The notes under the pieces were generated by a model, which did not search any database, had not been told where the DNA came from, and worked only from the letters and a program-made list of their open reading frames with translations. DNA of 64,000 nucleotides, taken from assembly GCF_003363435.1 (NCBI RefSeq), contig NZ_QRCT01000013.1, positions 112,343-176,342 on the forward strand. The letters are read 5' to 3'. Positions 62,241 through 64,000 of the stretch are shown in pieces. Every line of letters starts with the position of its first letter. Positions within the stretch are counted from its first letter, which is position 1. The DNA is from Anaerosacchariphilus polymeriproducens. Lineage in GTDB: Bacteria > Bacillota > Clostridia > Lachnospirales > Lachnospiraceae. A program made the translations under genes and the position numbers.

Positions 62241-62585
62241 ATGAAAAACAAAGCAACAAAGCGACAAAACTATCGACATACCCCTGCATTTATATTGTTG
62301 TTCTTAGCAAAAAAAGATTTGTATGGAGCAGCTTTACTGAATGCCTTAAAAGAAGAAATGCCAAATTACTCTATAGACAGTGCTGTTATTTACAGAACAC
62401 TACAAGAGTTAGAAGAAGAAGGTGCCGTACTATCATACTGGGAAACAGATATTTCTGGACCAGCCAAAAAGTGGTACAAAATAACCGAAAAAGGCTATGA
62501 TAAATTGAAACAATTACGGCAAGATATTCTATTAAGGAAAAGAATTTTTGACTATTTTATTGAAGAATATGAAACTTTAAAATAA
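62241..62585 (+). CDS. PadR-family transcriptional regulator
   Basis: A 114-residue winged-helix regulator. Core: FILLFLAKKDLYGAALLNALKEE (start of the HTH), YSIDSAVIYRTLQELEEEGAVLSYWETD (recognition helix and wing) and GPAKKWYKITEKGYDKLKQL. A longer frame opens at 62220, but AGAGGA precedes the ATG at 62241. Divergent from the sulfur-carrier operon and convergent with the permease pair; either may be its target. It may respond to a small-molecule effector. Confidence 0.9.
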   Translation: MKNKATKRQNYRHTPAFILLFLAKKDLYGAALLNALKEEMPNYSIDSAVIYRTLQELEEEGAVLSYWETDISGPAKKWYKITEKGYDKLKQLRQDILLRKRIFDYFIEEYETLK

Positions 62586-62602
62586 AAATCATTTGCAAAA
62601 AG

Positions 62603-62649
62603 AAAAAACTTTCTATGAAATTTATAATCTTATCATAGAAAGCTTTTTT
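62603..62649. terminator. Bidirectional terminator between PadR gene and permease pair
   Basis: CTTTCTATGA / TCATAGAAAG stem between AAAAAA and TTTTTT tracts. Confidence 0.85.
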
Positions 62650-62675
62650 ATATCTTAATTTATTTCACAAAATAT

Positions 62676-63212
62676 TTAATCTAAATTTTTAGCCTTTTCA
62701 TAAATCATATCTTTCTCTTTTTTAGAAACCACCTTATCCGTAATAAATGCAATTAATAATAAGACTGGAATATCTAATGCATATCTTATCAGCATAAACT
62801 TCCATCCCAACACAGAGGCTTCAAATAGTGAAATTGGTATTTTGGTAGCAGACCAAGCTCCCAGAAAAATAATAACATTTGAAAACTTAGTACCTTTCTT
62901 AAGCAGAACTCCGGCAAACGGAAAAGCAACATATACCGGCCCTGCTGCGATTGATCCCAAAAGAAACGCAATCACGATACCTACAATTCCAGAATTGTTT
63001 CCCATAATTTTTATCATGGTCTCTCGTTCGACCCAAACATCCAATATTCCAATTAATAAAAAAACCGGCGGCATAATGCAAAGCATTTCCTTTAAATTTA
63101 CTGCAGTTGTTTCTATTGAATTCATGCCTATATCAGGCTTTAACAATAACATGATCAAATTAAAAATTATTATAATAAAAACAAATTTATATCTTTTAAT
63201 TATTTTCTTCAT
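62676..63212 (-). CDS. Permease half, DUF318/ArsP-like, subunit 2
   Basis: A 178-residue membrane protein with five or so helices. Contains PPVFLLIGILDVWVERE, GNNSGIVGIVIAFLLGSIAAGP and YVAFPFAGVLLKKGTKFSN, matching one half of a PF03773-type permease. It overlaps the gene for the other half by four bases, so the two likely form a heterodimer. CxxC motifs seen in ArsP are absent, so the substrate is not clear. Confidence 0.72.
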   Translation of the reverse strand: MKKIIKRYKFVFIIIIFNLIMLLLKPDIGMNSIETTAVNLKEMLCIMPPVFLLIGILDVWVERETMIKIMGNNSGIVGIVIAFLLGSIAAGPVYVAFPFAGVLLKKGTKFSNVIIFLGAWSATKIPISLFEASVLGWKFMLIRYALDIPVLLLIAFITDKVVSKKEKDMIYEKAKNLD

Positions 63213-63727
63213 CCTAATATTACCCCCATTATAAATGCAATAATAAATGAAAAAATTATTGCAAGAAAATTCCGAACATACGTTGACTTTTTACAAAAAT
63301 ATTGTAATTCAATGGGAATTGTTAGTATACCAACCATGGCAGATGTAGACACAAGAACTATAATTGGAATTAATCCTGCTCCGTTTTTTAATAATGCGGC
63401 TGCCAATGGAAAAGTAACAAATCCTGGTATCACTGTACAAGATCCGATAATTCCAGCCAATATTATCCCTAATACTCCAGACTGACTACCAAGAATCTTA
63501 GATATGACCTCTGGACTTAAAATCGAAAGTATAATACCAACAATCAATAATATAGCTAAAAACAACGGAAGAATATTTTCAAAAGACCTCCATGCTTTTT
63601 TCAAGGCTTCTTTTGTTTTGCTTCTACTTTTTAGAAACGATAATAGCAGCAAAATTAAAGTAAATACATACATTCCAACTGTAAACATAAAACTTCCTCC
63701 TACTTTTACTGAATTCAAGTAATGCAC
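63209..63727 (-). CDS. Permease half, DUF318/ArsP-like, subunit 1
   Basis: A 172-residue membrane protein: LPLFLAILLIVGIILSILSPEVISKILGSQSGVLG (in part), GSCTVIPGFVTFPLAAALLKNG and MVGILTIPIELQYFCKK. It pairs with the gene downstream. The repeated segment FPLAAALLKNG versus FPFAGVLLKKG shows the two are related halves. Strong promoter and a palindrome lie upstream. Confidence 0.72.
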   Translation of the reverse strand: MHYLNSVKVGGSFMFTVGMYVFTLILLLLSFLKSRSKTKEALKKAWRSFENILPLFLAILLIVGIILSILSPEVISKILGSQSGVLGIILAGIIGSCTVIPGFVTFPLAAALLKNGAGLIPIIVLVSTSAMVGILTIPIELQYFCKKSTYVRNFLAIIFSFIIAFIMGVILG

Positions 63728-63730
63728 ATT

Positions 63731-63742
63731 ACACTATAGTGT
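63731..63742. promoter_or_regulatory. Perfect palindrome, candidate operator of permease pair
   Basis: ACACTATAGTGT, a 12-base perfect palindrome just past the predicted transcription start, a typical repressor position. Confidence 0.4.
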
Positions 63743-63755
63743 TTTAAACATATAC

Positions 63756-63784
63756 ATTATAGCAATCGTGTTGAATTATGTCAA
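63756..63784 (-). promoter_or_regulatory. Perfect consensus sigma-A promoter of permease pair
   Basis: Minus strand TTGACA (63784-63779), 17 bases, TATAAT (63761-63756). Such a promoter would be very strong unless repressed, consistent with the palindrome next to it. Confidence 0.8.
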
Positions 63785-63919
63785 GATGATAATTAATTAA
63801 CCATTTTTACTTGTACCCCATTTTTGATAATGTCTTTATATACCACACATGATTATGTCCTATTAGGATTATATATGGTATACTTTTCCCTCATAACAAA
63901 TGAAATGAGGAGACTACAA

Positions 63920-64000
63920 ATGCGAAAGGTTACATTATCAATGAAAGCACAAGAACAATACGAAATTATTAAACGTCTGGCAGAACATCATATCTCTAAG
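63920..64000 (+). CDS. Probable transposase N-terminus (cut by window edge)
   Basis: Only 27 codons are visible (MRKVTLSMKAQEQYEIIKRL and a few more). The start has a GAGG site, and the text is like the N-terminus of ISNCY-type transposases that begin with RKVTLSM and continue into an HTH. TATACT upstream (63888 region) is a possible -10 box. Element boundaries are not defined. Moderate confidence only. Confidence 0.5.
   Translation, partial: MRKVTLSMKAQEQYEIIKRLAEHHISK

Overview
The window is a stretch of low-GC Firmicutes chromosome from a spore-forming anaerobe, most likely a Lachnospiraceae-type clostridium. Evidence: spoIIIA, spoVA and dpaAB sporulation genes, an anaerobic ribonucleotide reductase, a clostridial Fhs/FchA/FolD folate branch, a T-box in front of thrS, an infC/L20 leader, and typical A/T-rich promoters and purine-rich ribosome binding sites. 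Family names come from reading the translated sequences; no database search was possible.

Layout. 1-2558 (minus): spoIIIAA-AE, with spoIIIAE cut by the left edge. 2711-7873: typA, a secreted modular DUF5722-like protein, an orphan spoVAE and a zinc-ribbon protein. 7948-11851 (minus): pnp, rpsO and a secreted SH3/NlpC-P60 hydrolase. 12025-18210 (minus): a MATE exporter followed by five tandem paralogous sugar-binding-type proteins, none with a signal peptide or ABC partner. 18364-26312 (minus): the rimP-nusA-ylxR-ylxQ-infB-rbfA-nrnA-truB-ribF translation operon. 26499-30719 (minus): potassium channel subunit, tRNA-Glu, a small basic protein, an endolysin-like protein, and infC-rpmI-rplT. 30949-35802 (minus): nrdD with a fused redoxin, hflX and a TPR lipoprotein. 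35946-39046: dpaAB behind a sigma-K-type promoter, a small acidic protein (minus) and an anchored amidase-like protein. 39051-39529: three large adjacent palindromes with no gene.

39534-49743 (minus): thrS with T-box, a BMP lipoprotein plus a GGDEF cyclase, an iron alcohol dehydrogenase, a SEC-C protein, and folD-fchA-fhs. The last three form one-carbon folate enzymes behind a roughly 260-nt structured leader of unrecognised class. FolD lacks the two residues needed for cyclohydrolase chemistry, matching the separate cyclohydrolase FchA next door. 50129-55161 (minus): a MacAB-like efflux ABC system with an extra lipoprotein.

55391-61848 (minus) is the most interesting region: a seven-gene operon encoding a MoeB-rhodanese sulfurtransferase, a JAB-type peptidase, two paralogous fumarase/argininosuccinate-lyase-superfamily enzymes on either side of a Glu/Leu dehydrogenase-like enzyme, a MoaD-like sulfur carrier ending in Gly-Gly, and serine O-acetyltransferase. 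It has everything needed to make and recycle a protein thiocarboxylate, but no PLP sulfhydrylase and no Moco or thiamine genes. I infer a sulfur-carrier-dependent pathway to a sulfur-containing amino acid or small metabolite. A PadR-type regulator is divergent to it, and its promoter overlaps an inverted repeat. The window closes with a two-gene permease and the first codons of a probable transposase.
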